A stretch of 64,000 bases of DNA. It comes from Chara braunii (Eukaryota; Streptophyta; Charophyceae; Charales; Characeae). The stretch lies in NCBI GenBank assembly GCA_003427395.1, contig BFEA01000631.1, positions 345,527 to 409,526 on the forward strand, in the 5' to 3' direction. A model generated the notes under the pieces. It saw nothing but the letters and a program-made list of their open reading frames with translations. It ran no database searches and was not told the DNA's origin. The position numbers and the translations under genes are program-made. Numbering within the stretch: position 1 is the first letter of the stretch; the number at the start of each line of letters is the position of its first letter. This document shows positions 63,261-64,000 of the stretch, one piece after another.

Positions 63261-64000
63261 GTTCAACTGATCCCCCTTATTGCGGCCACTCAAAGAGCTC
63301 TTGTTTAGGTCAGTCTTTCACCTGATGGTTGCATACTAGGTCTGGTAGCTCATCCATGTGCACAAAGGAGATGGACAAGGCATACTATCATGCCTCTCCC
63401 ATCTCTGTCCATCATAGCCATACTCCCGGAAAGAAGTTCATGTCCAACCGGCTGGGGACTTCCATATGGAGAGCCCAACGAAAGAAGCGGAGATGAAGGT
63501 CCGCCATAGCCAAAGGTGAGTGTCCCTTGCCGGTTCACCTCTTCCGCCTACCTTCATGGTCTCGCTTGATTTTTTTTCCTCTTTACCTCCATAGCCTAGG
63601 TCTACTCCCTTCTACTACTACGGCATACCCATGAAGGTCTTCTTTCTCACCCTCAGTTCCTCCTGCTCCAACCCAGTACTCTGCCTCCCTCTCCCTGAGG
63701 GCAGAGCATCAGCATGACTGCTGGGGAATGTCTGGGCTACTCATCGCAGGGAATGACAGACTTCTGACTCTTGGCCTTCAGTACCTCTACCCGGGTACTC
63801 TCAGCGTCTACCGGTGCGGTAGGACCTACCGGAAGTTCCTTCCTTTGGGCAGGAACACTGCGACTGGCAATTCACCTAACACTGCGACCGGCAATTCACC
63901 TCCGGGGCCTGAACCTAACCTGATATCTACCTAAATTCGGCCCCTGGACTATCATGACGTACTTGGTCCAATTTCAGTACCAATGTAGCTATATCTTCTT
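63261..64000. other. No recognisable gene
   Basis: Repeat-like sequence with the words 'gccatagcc' and 'aactgcgac(t/c)ggcaattcacct' (the latter duplicated at 63847-63904), similar in style to LTRs elsewhere in the window. No domain in any frame. Confidence 0.4.

Overview
This 64-kb window is repeat-dense nuclear DNA of a eukaryote in the green lineage. The evidence is a Ty3/gypsy chromovirus with a plant-type initiator-Met primer-binding site, several plant-type LINEs with a terminal Zn finger, a Penelope-like element (PLE) whose GIY-YIG nuclease precedes its reverse transcriptase (an arrangement known from the Naiad/Chlamys clade), and one exon of a plant-type cytokinin-receptor-like histidine kinase with clear splice sites. 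A large-genome streptophyte alga such as a charophyte fits best, but this is inference. Nearly all of the window is transposon-derived and decayed. The only convincing host sequence is the kinase exon; a RING-finger reading frame is a weaker candidate. Two N gaps interrupt the sequence (19650-19814 and 54117-54236).

Layout. 1-861: unclassified repeat flank. 862-10482: Ty3/gypsy element 1, both LTRs present, coding region broken, split at 5679-6824 by a smaller insertion. 10483-16720: minus-strand LINE 1, itself interrupted by a 2.2-kb poly(A)-tailed retroposon with a 15-bp target-site duplication (12262-14459). 17000-19430: non-coding repeats. 19430-23295: two related LTR-like repeats on either side of the histidine-kinase exon (20823-21728). 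24784-26700: minus-strand LINE 2 remnant. 26937-28590: LINE 3 tail and a tRNA-derived SINE. 30136-35251: the PLE, with a hammerhead ribozyme, a candidate leader intron, a zinc-knuckle/proline-rich ORF1, the GIY-YIG nuclease and a truncated RT. 35252-37452: a non-coding segment ('B') built around an array of about a dozen small hairpins. 38609-38925: GGTT satellite. 38926-47137: plus-strand LINE 4. 47138-47784: inverted second copy of the PLE 5' segment, with a second hammerhead. 48581-51200: inverted, longer second copy of the hairpin-array segment. 52350-53075: a solo LTR related to gypsy 1. 53400-57400: tandem repeats. 57485-57808: RING-like reading frame. 58098-61785: Ty3/gypsy element 2, truncated at its 3' end. 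61790-64000: unassigned, perhaps the 3' end of a transcription unit.

The most unusual part is 30 to 51 kb. Two segments (A, with the hammerhead; B, with the hairpin array) each occur twice in opposite orientation, with LINE 4 and the GGTT satellite between the copies. On the left the order is A-ORFs-B; on the right, read on its own strand, it is B-A. The B hairpins share a design: a short stem with a four-base loop, usually TGTG, TGTA or TGTT, often inside a second outer stem, repeated every 60-110 bases. I do not recognise this as a described element.

Three of the four RT catalytic boxes I can read are mutated at the first Asp of the xxDD motif, so gypsy 1, gypsy 2 and LINE 1 cannot be autonomous as sequenced.
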